Shown here piece after piece: positions 42,636 to 51,116 of a stretch of DNA of 64,000 bases (its first letter is position 1; each line of letters starts with the position of its first letter). A model generated the notes under the pieces. It made no database searches. It had not been told where the DNA came from and saw nothing but the letters and a program-made list of their open reading frames with translations. Position numbers and translations under genes: made by a program. Origin of the DNA: Actinomadura macra NBRC 14102. Its GTDB lineage: Bacteria; Actinomycetota; Actinomycetes; Streptosporangiales; Streptosporangiaceae. The stretch covers positions 248,001-312,000 of the forward strand of contig NZ_BCQT01000018.1 of the NCBI RefSeq assembly GCF_001552215.1. The letters are read 5' to 3'.

Positions 42636-43835
42636 TCACCAGGTGACGAGGAGTTCCTTCGGGCGGCGGACGAAACGGTCGAAGTGCCATTGGATCTGAT
42701 CGGCGGGCTGCGCGAGCCGGAGCCCGGGAAGCCGGCTGGTCAGGGTGGCCAGGGCGACCTGCATTTCCATCCGCGCCAGGGCCGCGCCGACGCAGCGGTG
42801 CAGGCCATGGCCGAACGCGATGTGCGGGTTGTCCTTGCGGGCGAGGTCCATGCTCTCGGGATCGTCGAAGGCGGCCGCGTCGCGGTTGGCGGCGGCCAAC
42901 TCGACGAGCACCTGGTCGCCGGCGCGCAGGAGTACCCCGCCGATCTCGATGTCCGTCAGGACGAAGCGTGTCAGGGACCCCTGGGTGAGCAGCGGCACGT
43001 AGCGGAGCAACTCCTCCACGGCCGTCCCGATCAGGTCGGGCTCGGCGGCCAGCCGCGCGTAGCCGTCGCCGCTCAGGAGCAGGAAGACGAAGTTGGGGAT
43101 CTGCGAGGCGGTGGTCTCGTGCCCCGCGCCCAGCAGGATGCGCAGCAGGTTCTTCACCTCGTCGTCGGTGAGGTGGTCGCCCTCGATCCGCGCGCGTACC
43201 AGCGCGCCGATGAGGTCGTCGGTCGGATGCCGCCGCCGCTGGGCCGCCTGCTCGGCCAGGTAGGCGTTCATCTCCACCACGCTGGCCGCCGCCTGCTCGG
43301 TCGACCCCGTGGAGTCCAGGAGTTCGTCGGACCAGGAGGTGAAGAGCGCCCGGTCGGACCGGGGCACGCCGAGCAGGTCGCAGATGACCTGCACCGGCAG
43401 CGCGAGCCCGAACCGTTCGAACAGGTCGAGCGGGGGTCCCTGCTCGATCATGTCGTCGACGAGCCGGTCGGCGATCCGCCGGGTGCTGGGCCGCAGGGCC
43501 TCCACCCGGCTCGGGGTGAAGGTGCGGAACACGAACCGGCGTAACCGGGTGTGGTCGGGTGGGTCCTGGGACGCGAAGGTCTCGCTGGTCACCTCCAGGG
43601 GGGTCACCCGGGAGATGCGGTCGGCGGGGATCCCGGCGCGTTCGTGGTCGCGGCCGAAGAGGGGGCTGCTCAGGACGAAACGCGCGTCCTCGTAGCGGGT
43701 CACCAGCCAGGCCGGCGCCCCGTAGGGGGGCTGGACCCGGACGGGAGCATGGCCCGTACGGGCTTCGGTGAGTTGGGGAGAGGGGTGCAGAGCGTGGTCG
43801 GTCAGGAAAGGAAAGGAAGGGAGAGCAGGCGGCAC
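42636..43835 (-). CDS. Cytochrome P450 (canonical bacterial class I type)
   Basis: 399 residues. It has the I-helix LLGAGHETTASQIPNF with the normal acid-alcohol pair, EELLRYVPL (ExxR) and the haem loop FGHGLHRCVGAALARME. The SQDPPDHTRLRRFVFRTFTPSRVEALRP segment is typical of CYP105/107-like actinobacterial enzymes, which hydroxylate secondary metabolites or xenobiotics with help from a ferredoxin. No ferredoxin gene is adjacent. GTG 43835 is chosen because GGAG lies 6 bases upstream; the ORF continues to a TTG at 43847 without a site. Confidence 0.9.
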   Translation of the reverse strand: MPPALPSFPFLTDHALHPSPQLTEARTGHAPVRVQPPYGAPAWLVTRYEDARFVLSSPLFGRDHERAGIPADRISRVTPLEVTSETFASQDPPDHTRLRRFVFRTFTPSRVEALRPSTRRIADRLVDDMIEQGPPLDLFERFGLALPVQVICDLLGVPRSDRALFTSWSDELLDSTGSTEQAAASVVEMNAYLAEQAAQRRRHPTDDLIGALVRARIEGDHLTDDEVKNLLRILLGAGHETTASQIPNFVFLLLSGDGYARLAAEPDLIGTAVEELLRYVPLLTQGSLTRFVLTDIEIGGVLLRAGDQVLVELAAANRDAAAFDDPESMDLARKDNPHIAFGHGLHRCVGAALARMEMQVALATLTSRLPGLRLAQPADQIQWHFDRFVRRPKELLVTW

Positions 43836-44085
43836 AGCAGGCTCCAACCAACCGAGGAAAGGGCGGTATGTCCAGCCGTGCCCGGATTGCTGTTGGCTAA
43901 CATCACCTGCGTGCCAGTCCCGCCTGACGAGATCACCAGGTGGCGTTTACCCCATCGGTGCGGACAGGTGCCTGACCGGGTTGAGTACCTCATCTGAGTC
44001 CTGGTGAGTGTTCGTGCTCATCTGTGTCGTCCCGACGAGATCTAGCGTGGCGAACAGCAACGGCGGCATCTGGGTGAGGGCCACT

Positions 44086-45144
44086 ATGAGCAGGTCGGGT
44101 AGGGCGGGGCTGCGCAGTTCCGTACTGGGTTCGTGTATCGCGCTCGTCGCACTGCTGGCCGGCGGGTGCGCGCTGGGCACGGGTGACGACAAGAAGCACG
44201 CCGTGGAACTGGCCGAGCGGCTCTATCCAGGGCAGTTGAGGCTGATCGGTGCCCGTACGCTGTTCCCGCAGAGCACCGGATCGGAGGTCACCTTCGCGGT
44301 GAAGGACGACCCCGACGCGGTGGTGCGGTTGCGCATCGACAGCGGCAAGGGCAACTGCGAACGCGAGCGCTGCGAGGGGGCGCTGACGGAGGCCGTCACG
44401 CGCGGGCGCAAGCAGGCCGCGGAGTTCCGTCTCATGAGGTCCGCCTTCGAACGGTGCGGCCATCCGATCATCGGTCTCGGGCCCACCGCCAGCGAGCCGT
44501 GGGTCGCGGCGACCCTCACGAACGACAACGTCACGGCGGTGCTCGGCGAACTGGGCCGGTGCGCCGTCGGATGGTCGGCGTCCCTCACCGCCGCCGGCTC
44601 GCCGCCGCAGTCGGACGGTTCGTACGGCCTGCCGGTCGGGGCCCGCGCGCTGCGGGTGAAGGTGGTCCGGCCGGACGTCGCTCAGAGGCGTCCGGCCGCC
44701 GACCCGGCGTGGCCCACGCTGGCCCGGCTGACCACCTCCAAGCTCCAGGCGGCGCTGGCGAAGCGGACCTACTTCACCGCGGCCTTCACCCTGCGCGACG
44801 GCCGGGACGATCCGGTGACCTCCGGGATCGCGATCTCGCGCACGTTCGAGGACCGGCAGGCGTTCGGCCGGCGCGTCCAGAAACACGTCGGCGACCGGCT
44901 CCGCCTCACCCGTCCGGGAGTCGCCCTCTCCTCCTACAACGGCGTGTGGAGCCTGGAGCCGGGCCGCATCGATCGCTTCACCGGATACGTCCTGTTCTGC
45001 GACGAACCCGCACATGACCGCACCTGCCTCGGTGACCACGCCGTCCGCGTCACGGTCGACGACAACGGCGTCCCGGTCAGCGACCTACAGATCATTCGTG
45101 GCGTCCGCGAGGGCAACGGCCCCCTGCGCCTTCCATCGAACTGA
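44086..45144 (+). CDS. Lipoprotein, possibly of the SCO7460 type
   Basis: 352 residues. The signal ends ALLAGGC, a good lipobox. The body begins KKHAVELAERLYPGQLRLIGARTLFPQSTGSEVTFAVKDDPDAVVRLRIDSGKG and has paired cysteines (NCERERCEG, ERCGHP, FCDEPAHDRTCLGDHAVRV) likely to form disulfides outside the cell. Actinomycete lipoproteins annotated as SCO7460-family look like this, but the match is from memory. The function is unknown. GAGG before ATG 44086 supports the start. The 250-bp region between it and the divergent P450 holds no gene that I can see. Confidence 0.7.
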   Translation: MSRSGRAGLRSSVLGSCIALVALLAGGCALGTGDDKKHAVELAERLYPGQLRLIGARTLFPQSTGSEVTFAVKDDPDAVVRLRIDSGKGNCERERCEGALTEAVTRGRKQAAEFRLMRSAFERCGHPIIGLGPTASEPWVAATLTNDNVTAVLGELGRCAVGWSASLTAAGSPPQSDGSYGLPVGARALRVKVVRPDVAQRRPAADPAWPTLARLTTSKLQAALAKRTYFTAAFTLRDGRDDPVTSGIAISRTFEDRQAFGRRVQKHVGDRLRLTRPGVALSSYNGVWSLEPGRIDRFTGYVLFCDEPAHDRTCLGDHAVRVTVDDNGVPVSDLQIIRGVREGNGPLRLPSN

Positions 45145-45158
45145 GCCCGGCGGACGCC

Positions 45159-46292
45159 TCACCTCACCGGCCGACCACGCACATGATCAAGATCGGTGCG
45201 GGACAGGTCGGTGCTGACCAGGTTCGCACCGGTCAGGTCCGCACTCAGCAGCAGCGTGCCGGTCAGGTCGGCACTGTTCAGGCCCGCGCCGGTCAGGTTC
45301 GCGCTCGTCAGGTTCGCGGCGGCGAGGTTGGCCAGGGTCAGATCCGCGCGGACCAGCTTCGCGCTGCCCAGGTTCGCGCTGGTCAGGCTTGCGCGGGTTA
45401 GGTCCGCACCACTCAGATCCGAGCGTGGCATCTCCGCGCGGCTCAGGTTCGCCCGGGTGAGGTTCGCGCCGCTGAGGTCCGCCTGGGTCAGGTTCGCCTG
45501 CGTCAGGTCCGCGAGGGACAGGTTCGCGCCGCTCAGATCGGCACGGCTCAGGCCCGCGCTTCTGAGGCCCGCGCCACTCAGGTTCTTGTCGTGGAAGTCG
45601 GCGTTGGTGAGGTCGACATAGGTGTCGGTGGGGATGTGGGCACGGCCGAGGACGGTCAGCGCGGACTCGACGTCGACGGCCAGGCGGGTCTTGTCCGATC
45701 CGATCGGTGGCTCGTCCTGGGCGTGGCTGCGGATGTAGGCCGACAGCACCTCGATGATGGTGCGCAGGTCGCGCGAAGAGTCGATCATCAACCGTTCCAG
45801 CGCGTAGATGCCGCCCATGCGCACCTCGGGCTTGGTCGAACCGAGCTGCTCGATCGCCTTGGTGTAGCGGTCGCTGACCTGCCCTTGCCTGGTGGTGTCC
45901 AGAGTGCGCGCCGTGTAGAGCAGGCCCGCGGCGGTGAACACCACGCCGACGATGACGACGAGCCCGGTCACCGACTGCATCAGCGCCGACCGGGCACCGG
46001 TGACCGCCTCGACCCGCTCGGCCGCCGTCAGCGAGGCGCGTTCGGCCGCGGTCAACTCGGTCCGCTCGCCCGACAGGTACCGGGCGACCGGTCCCAGCAG
46101 CGTCCATAAGACCAGTGTCGCCGCGCCGACCACCGAGCCGCCGCCCAGCAGCCAGCGGACGGTGTCCGACGGCGCCCACACCATCGCGCCCCAGGCGGCC
46201 CCCAGCACCCCCAGTGCCAATGCCGTCGCCACTGCTTCCGGCATCCGCGGCGGTCGCGGCCTGGCCCTTCGCCGCAGGGCGGCGATCACCAC
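45159..46292 (-). CDS. Membrane-anchored pentapeptide-repeat protein
   Basis: About 377 residues from GTG 46292 (ATG 46244 is the alternative). A basic start (RRRARPRPPR) precedes two membrane segments (ATALALGVLGAAWGAMVW, WLLGGGSVVGAATLVLWTLL). A Glu/Arg/Ala helix and a third segment (LVVIVGVVFTAAGLLY) follow. Next is a linker common in these proteins (TLDTTRQGQVSDRYTKAIEQLGSTKPEVRMGGIYALERL), then about 28 pentapeptide repeats, A(D/N)LxX, from around residue 230 to the end. The repeats form a right-handed beta-helix of unknown target. The 15-bp periodicity of the DNA here is due to these repeats. Confidence 0.85.
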   Translation of the reverse strand: MVIAALRRRARPRPPRMPEAVATALALGVLGAAWGAMVWAPSDTVRWLLGGGSVVGAATLVLWTLLGPVARYLSGERTELTAAERASLTAAERVEAVTGARSALMQSVTGLVVIVGVVFTAAGLLYTARTLDTTRQGQVSDRYTKAIEQLGSTKPEVRMGGIYALERLMIDSSRDLRTIIEVLSAYIRSHAQDEPPIGSDKTRLAVDVESALTVLGRAHIPTDTYVDLTNADFHDKNLSGAGLRSAGLSRADLSGANLSLADLTQANLTQADLSGANLTRANLSRAEMPRSDLSGADLTRASLTSANLGSAKLVRADLTLANLAAANLTSANLTGAGLNSADLTGTLLLSADLTGANLVSTDLSRTDLDHVRGRPVR

Positions 46293-46516
46293 ACTGGACA
46301 AGGTCGGACTCTCCCTCCGTCTCGGCGGTTCACCGCGTCCGGCCAGTGCCACGCGCGCTCGCCGCTCCGCGCCGCAGGTCCGGGCGTATGGGCTGGTCAG
46401 CGGTGTTTCGCGCCACGCTACTCCGGACGATTGCCGACGGCCGGAGGAAGAGCGAGAGTGCCCGGGAAGTTCGCTATGACCGGTGGGCCGCGCAGGGCCG
46501 TACCGGGGCAATCGGG

Positions 46517-47089
46517 TCAGTTCAAGCCGAGCAGCAGCCGCAAAGCCTCGGTGAGGTCGCCACTCGTCGGCCGCTGTTCCGGGTCGATCAGCCATTGCAT
46601 CATCAGCCCCGTGAGCAGGGCCTGACACAGTGATCCGACGAGCCGGGCGCTGCGAGGATCACCGGATGGGCCGGCCGTGCCGAAGATCTCCGCGAGGCCC
46701 GAGCGTCCCTCGGCCATGCTCGCGGTGAGTGATTCGCGAAGGCCCGGCACGTGCTGTGCCTGCACCAGCATCTCCGAGAGCGCGGCCCACAGCGGGCGGT
46801 CGGCCTCGAACGACGCGAAGATCTGCGCCCAGATGAGCTCGAAGCGTTCCAGCGGGGAGGAGGCCTCGTCGGCGGCGCCTTCCAATGCCGTCTCCAGGCG
46901 ATCGCCCCACTCCTCCATCGCCTGGTGCAAAGCGGTGTTGAGCAGCGTCTCGGTCGAGCCGAAGTGGTAACCGATGGCGGCCAGGCTTACTCCCGCCGCG
47001 TCGGTGACGTCGCGGGCGGTCGTGCGCGTGTAGCCCTTTCGCTCCAGGCACTCCCGGGCGGCGACCAGCAGCTTCTCGCGGTTTCCCAT
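46517..47089 (-). CDS. TetR-family transcriptional regulator
   Basis: 190 residues. The helix-turn-helix is in RKGYTRTTARDVTDAAGVSLAAIGYHFGSTETLLNTAL. The ligand domain is helical, with a C-terminal TetR_C-type end (ALLTGLMMQWLIDPEQ). It is divergent from the amidohydrolase gene, with two symmetric sites in between, and so probably represses both. The ATG at 47089 is 15 bases from the first site. The gap between this gene and the pentapeptide gene shows no other coding sequence. Confidence 0.88.
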   Translation of the reverse strand: MGNREKLLVAARECLERKGYTRTTARDVTDAAGVSLAAIGYHFGSTETLLNTALHQAMEEWGDRLETALEGAADEASSPLERFELIWAQIFASFEADRPLWAALSEMLVQAQHVPGLRESLTASMAEGRSGLAEIFGTAGPSGDPRSARLVGSLCQALLTGLMMQWLIDPEQRPTSGDLTEALRLLLGLN

Positions 47090-47103
47090 GGCCGAATGAT
47101 ATC

Positions 47104-47141
47104 AACGTCTTAGACGTTCGTCTTGAAATTTGTCTCAGACG
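47104..47141. promoter_or_regulatory. Two TetR-type operators between the divergent genes
   Basis: AACGTCTTAGACGTT (47104-47118) is a 15-bp palindrome around one central base. A second copy of its core, GTCTCAGAC, is centred 25 bp further at 47136 (GTCT/AGAC arms). Both lie between the TetR start (47089) and the amidohydrolase start (47199). Confidence 0.65.
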
Positions 47142-47198
47142 CTGTATACGTTCGGGTGGCGCCGTCACCGGACGGCGGGCGAAGCAGGGGGAGGGCCC

Positions 47199-48740
47199 AT
47201 GTCACGTCCGATCTCACGCAGAGGCGTCCTCGTCGGCGGCGCGGCGGCTGGTGCCGCGCTGGCCGTGGGCGCACGGCACCCCAGGCGGGCCGCCGCCGGT
47301 CCTCGGCCCCGGCTGGCGCTCCGGGGCGTCACGGTGATCGACGCCACGCGTTCGCGTCCGCGGCCGAACGCCACGGTGCTGATCGAGGACGACCGCATCG
47401 TCGCGGTGGGGGGACGAGACGAGGTGCCGGTGCACCACGGCGTCACCGTCGTCGATCTGCCGGGCAGGTTCGTGATCCCGGGCCTGTGCGAGATGCACGC
47501 GCACAGCATCGGAACGCACGAGATCTCACCGCCGCTCTACCTCGCCAACGGGGTCACCACGGTGCGCGAGATGAGCGGCTCACCGGTGGTCGACAGGTGG
47601 CGCGCGGACATCGAGCGCGGCGTTCTGGCCGGCCCGCGATGGACGATCGCCAGCACGATCATCGACGGCTCGCCCTCGCTGCTGGCCGGACCGGACGATC
47701 CGGACGGCGCCATCCTGGTCACGGACGAGGCCGAGGCTCGCCGAGCGGTGCGGCGGGTCAAGGCGGAAGGGGCCGACTTCGTCAAGATCTACTCCAGGCT
47801 GTCCGCCGAAGCCTTCGAGGCGATCGCGGACGAGGCGCGGCGGCAGGGCCTCCCGCTGGCCGGCCACTGTCCCGACAAGGTCGCCGTCGCACGGGCCAGC
47901 GACCTTCGCCAGCGCAGCATCGAACACCTCCACACGCTGTGGTGCGCCGTTTCCGGCCGCGCTCGGCAGGTGCGCCGCGCACTGGACGCCATCGCGATCG
48001 ACGCGGGCGACTACGGCGGTTGGTTCCGCCAGTTCCACAAGGTGGAATGGCTGGCCAGCAGCCACCACAGCGCCCGCCGCGCCGACGCCCTCTTCGAGAG
48101 GCTGATCGCCAACGGCACCTGGGTCACGCCCACCCTGAGCATGCACCTGATCGTGGACCGTCCCGAAGACCTCCCGCAGGACGATCCGCGGCTCAGGTAC
48201 ATCCCCGCCGAGGACAGGGAGTGGTGGCGGTGGGCCGTGGACAACATCTACCTCCCGGGACGCACGGCGGAGGAGATCGGGCAGCAGCGCGAGTTGTTCG
48301 ACCGCAGGCTGCGCTTCGTCGGCGCGATGCGGCGGGCCGGAGTGCGCCTGCTGAACGGCAGCGAGGCGGGATTCATCTACGCCTATCCGGGCTTCAGCCT
48401 GCACGAGGAACTGGCCCTTCAGGTACGTGCCGGACTGTCCCCCTTGGAGGCGATCGCCACGGCCACACTCGAACCGGCCAGGTATCTCGGCGCCGAGCGG
48501 GATCTGGGCTCGGTCCGTCCTGGGAAGCTCGCCGACCTGGTCGTGCTGGACGCCGATCCGCTGGCCGATATCACCAACACCTCCAGGATCCACGCGGTGG
48601 TGGCGGACGGCCGGCTGATCACCTCCGCCCGGCGAAGGCGGATGCTGGCGGACGTCGAGCGGGCCGCCGGCATGCCGCGCCAGGGGTTGCCCGCGGCACG
48701 GGTCGGCTGCGGCTGCCATGCGCCGCGCAGGCACCGGTGA
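47199..48740 (+). CDS. Tat-exported amidohydrolase (imidazolonepropionase/prolidase-like)
   Basis: 513 residues. A twin-arginine signal is present (SRRGVLVGGAAAGAALAVGA). The catalytic domain starts LALRGVTVIDATRSRPRPNATVLIEDDRIVAVG and shows PGLCEMHAHSIG (HxH pair), FVKIYSR (possible carboxylated Lys), AGHCP and EHLHTLW. Where most relatives have GTDAG with the catalytic Asp, this protein has NGSEAGF, so Glu may take that role. It hydrolyses an amide or ester outside the cytoplasm; the substrate is unknown. A Cys-rich tail ends GCGCHAPRRHR. GGGGGAGGG precedes ATG 47199. Transcription is divergent from TetR. Confidence 0.85.
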   Translation: MSRPISRRGVLVGGAAAGAALAVGARHPRRAAAGPRPRLALRGVTVIDATRSRPRPNATVLIEDDRIVAVGGRDEVPVHHGVTVVDLPGRFVIPGLCEMHAHSIGTHEISPPLYLANGVTTVREMSGSPVVDRWRADIERGVLAGPRWTIASTIIDGSPSLLAGPDDPDGAILVTDEAEARRAVRRVKAEGADFVKIYSRLSAEAFEAIADEARRQGLPLAGHCPDKVAVARASDLRQRSIEHLHTLWCAVSGRARQVRRALDAIAIDAGDYGGWFRQFHKVEWLASSHHSARRADALFERLIANGTWVTPTLSMHLIVDRPEDLPQDDPRLRYIPAEDREWWRWAVDNIYLPGRTAEEIGQQRELFDRRLRFVGAMRRAGVRLLNGSEAGFIYAYPGFSLHEELALQVRAGLSPLEAIATATLEPARYLGAERDLGSVRPGKLADLVVLDADPLADITNTSRIHAVVADGRLITSARRRRMLADVERAAGMPRQGLPAARVGCGCHAPRRHR

Positions 48741-48744
48741 ATCG

Positions 48745-48996
48745 TCAGGCGCCCGCCTCGCGGAGCAGGGCCACGAGGTCGCCGACGGTCTGCGCGCCCG
48801 CCGCCCGTCCGTCGCCGAGGAGATCGAGGCCGAACCGCCGCTCCAGCGCCACCACCAGCTCCACGGCGGCCAGCGAGTCGATGTCGAGGTCCCGCACGAT
48901 GTGGTCGGACGGGTTCAGCTCCCGGCGGACGTGCTTGATCTCGGCATAGATGTCCTCCAGGGCGGCGATGATGCCGGCGGAGTGTTCAGTGATCAT
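48745..48996 (-). CDS. Acyl carrier protein
   Basis: 83 residues with the four-helix ACP pattern. The phosphopantetheine Ser is in RDLDIDSLAAVELVVALERRFG, followed by LLGDGRAAGAQTVGDLVALLREAG. The ATG at 48996 has GGGAGGAAT upstream and overlaps the stop of the acyl-CoA dehydrogenase fragment (ATGA). It would carry acyl chains loaded by a fatty-acyl-AMP ligase. Its two partner genes upstream are broken, so although intact it may have no working pathway here. Confidence 0.82.
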   Translation of the reverse strand: MITEHSAGIIAALEDIYAEIKHVRRELNPSDHIVRDLDIDSLAAVELVVALERRFGLDLLGDGRAAGAQTVGDLVALLREAGA

Positions 48997-49700
48997 GATT
49001 CCTCCCGGTTCGCGGTGGTGGTGAGGTCGACGGACGCGTCGTAGCCGGGGAGGTCGGGGACCAGGCCGCTGGCCACCAGCTCCCACATCATCTCGTCGGT
49101 TCCGCCGCCGATCCGGGCCAGGCGGGCGTCCCGCCACATCCGGGCCAGCGGCGTCTCGTCCTCCAGATAGCCGGCGCCGCCGAACATGTGCATGCACTCG
49201 CTCATCGCCTCCTCGGCGAACCGTGCGGCGACGACCTTCAACGCGGCCGTCTCGCGCGCGCCGCAGGCACCGGCGACGGGCACGCCCTGGGCGGCGGTGT
49301 AGACGGCGAAGCGGAGGGTGAGCAGCCGCGACGCCAGCTCGGCGAGCCGCAGCCGCAGCGCCTGGTGTTCGTGCAGGGGGCGGCCGAACTGCTCCCTGCG
49401 ATGCAGGTGCGCGGCGGTCAGCCCGATGGCCCGCGCGATCCCGCCGGCGGCCTGGGCGGCGATGGACAACCGCTCGTGGCCGAGCCCCCAGGTGATCACC
49501 AGCAGGCCGAGACCGGGCCGCCCGACCTGTGCTTCGTCGGGGACGACGGCGTCCACCGCCATCCAGGCCGTGTCCAGCCCCGACGTGCCGGCCTTGACCA
49601 GCCGCTTGCGGAGTGTGAGACCGGACGCGGGCACGGCGAACACACCGAGCCGTGCCCGGGTATCCCGCTCGTCGTCCTCGACGCGGCACAGCAGCAGCCA
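48993..49700 (-). pseudogene. Acyl-CoA dehydrogenase, C-terminal fragment
   Basis: The frame reads WLLLCRVEDDERDTRARLGVFAVP from about 49690, then GTSGLDTAWMAVDAVVPDEAQVG, the helical C-terminal domain (HLHRREQFGRPLHEHQALRLRLAELASRL) and MHMFGGAGYLEDETPLARMWRDARLARIGGGTDEMM. This is roughly the last 235 of about 380 residues of an acyl-CoA dehydrogenase, beginning in the beta domain. The N-terminal domain is absent. At about 49700 it joins out of frame to the ligase fragment, so an internal deletion is the simplest cause. An in-frame GTG at 49643 could start a short product, but it would lack the substrate- and FAD-binding N-terminus. Confidence 0.75.
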
Positions 49701-50244
49701 CCGAGCCGAGCGTCGAGAAGTCGAGGCCGTGCAGGTCGTCGGGCCGGACCCGGGCGAGGACGCGTTCGAAGCCGAAGTTGGGCATGAACATGTGGGCGTA
49801 CCGGCCCCGGCCGTACTCGGCGAGCCATCCGAGGGTGTCGCGGATGAAGTCCTCGGGCCGCATCAGGGCGTGTTCGAGTTGCCCGGTGACCGGGGCCAGA
49901 AAGCCGCCGACCAGCCCCTTGTCGTGGTGGAGCGGCAGCCAGCAGACCCCGCCGGACCCGTCGGCCCGCAGCCAGCGGTGGATCATCCGCAGGTTCGCGG
50001 CCAGGTTGCCCACGGTGATCCGCAGCCCGCGCGGCCGGCTCCGCGAGCCGGAGGTGAACTGCACCACCGCGACCTCACCCGCCGCTCTTGGCGCGGCGTC
50101 CGGATCGTCCCCGTACGCGGGTTGCAGCACGGCCGTCCCGGCGGGCAGGCTCGGCTGGGCGTCCGCTGACGCGATGACCAGCTTCGGGTGGATCGTCGCC
50201 TCGATCGCGGCCAACCGGGCCGCGTAGCCGCCGTCGTCCTGCAT
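49700..50244 (-). pseudogene. Fatty-acyl-AMP ligase, internal fragment
   Basis: About 180 residues of a FAAL remain: LAAIEATIHPKLVIAS, VAVVQFTSGSRSRPRGL (adenylate motif, with Arg where TSGST usually has Thr), GNLAANLRMIHRWL, CWLPLHHDKGLVGGFL, LMRPEDFIRDTLGWLAEY, YAHMFMPNFGFERVLARVRPDDLHGLDFS. The full enzyme is near 580 residues and normally activates fatty acids for transfer to an ACP. About 100 N-terminal residues are missing at 50244, where a DUF418 fragment begins on the other strand, and the C-terminal half is missing at about 49700. The long open frame covering the region on this strand is therefore not one intact gene. Confidence 0.8.
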
Positions 50245-51081
50245 TTCCTGCTCGTGTTCGAGTTCGACATCCTGATGGGCTACGCGGTCGTCTCGGTCAT
50301 CGTGGCGTATCTGGTCAGGCTCCGCGACCGGGCGGTGGACCGCTGGATCGCCGCGATGGCCGCCCTGCACGTCCTGATGGTCGCCGTCGGCACGCTCCGG
50401 CTGATCGGCACGGACCCCCGCGCGGACTTCGACGGCCGGACGACCCTCTTCACGCGCGGCTCCTGGGCCGACCAGGTCGAGGCCCGGATCCACGACTGGG
50501 TGGCCTACCGCACCGAGTCGATCTTCATCGTGCCGATGTGCGTGGCGCTCTTCCTGGTCGGCGTCCGGCTGCTGAGGGCGGGCGCCTTCGAGGACACGCC
50601 CGCCGGTGCCCGGCTCCGCCGCATCCTGATGATCGCGGGCCTTTGCGTCGCGGCCCCGCTCAACCTGCTGACCACCTACGCGGGGCCGTCCTGGTTCCTG
50701 GTGAACCGCTACCTGCTGCCCCCGATCGTCGCACTCGGCCTGCTCGGCCTGATCACGACCCTGGCCCTGCGCCCGCTGACGCGCGCTGAACCGGGCGCGA
50801 TGCGCCGCGGCCTGACGGCGGTGGGCCGCACCTGCCTGTCCTGCTATGTGTTCCAGAACCTGGTCGCCTCGGCCCTCTGCTACGGCTGGGGCCTCGGCCT
50901 CGCCGCGAGCCTCGCCGACCTGCGCCCCTGGTGGACGCTCGCCGCCTGGGCCGGCATCTGCGCGATCTCCATGCCGCTGGCCGCCGGCTGGCTCCGCCGC
51001 TTCGATCGAGGCCCGCTCGAACTCCTCTGGCGCCGCGCCTACCGCCCCCCTCACCCCGCCCTGGAGGCCGCCGACCGCTAG
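50233..51081 (+). pseudogene. DUF418-family membrane protein, 5'-truncated
   Basis: The recognisable part starts LHFLLVFEFDILMGYAVVSVIVAYLVRLRDRAVDRW and continues through FIVPMCVALFLVGVRLLRAG, YAGPSWFLVNRYLLPPIVALGLLGL, and the characteristic C-terminal GRTCLSCYVFQNLVASALCYGWGLGLAASL ... GPLELLWRRAY. Full DUF418/YeiB proteins are about 390 residues; here around 100 N-terminal residues, with the first membrane helices, are missing. The break coincides with the break in the ligase on the opposite strand. A short ATG-started frame from 50188 could add non-homologous residues, but no ribosome-binding site is obvious. Confidence 0.7.
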
Positions 51082-51116
51082 CCGATCACGGCGTGGCGGC
51101 CTCGGACCGTCCGGCG

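Noticed and set aside
45183..45600. A short-period DNA repeat array, possibly CRISPR-like or a minisatellite
   Set aside because: The 15-bp periodicity is the coding pattern of pentapeptide repeats in the minus-strand gene; there are no spacers.
48745..51054. An intact 769-residue fusion of ligase and carrier protein
   Set aside because: Only about 180 residues of ligase are recognisable, both of its ends are cut, the middle of the frame is antisense or out-of-frame sequence, and the ACP has its own start.
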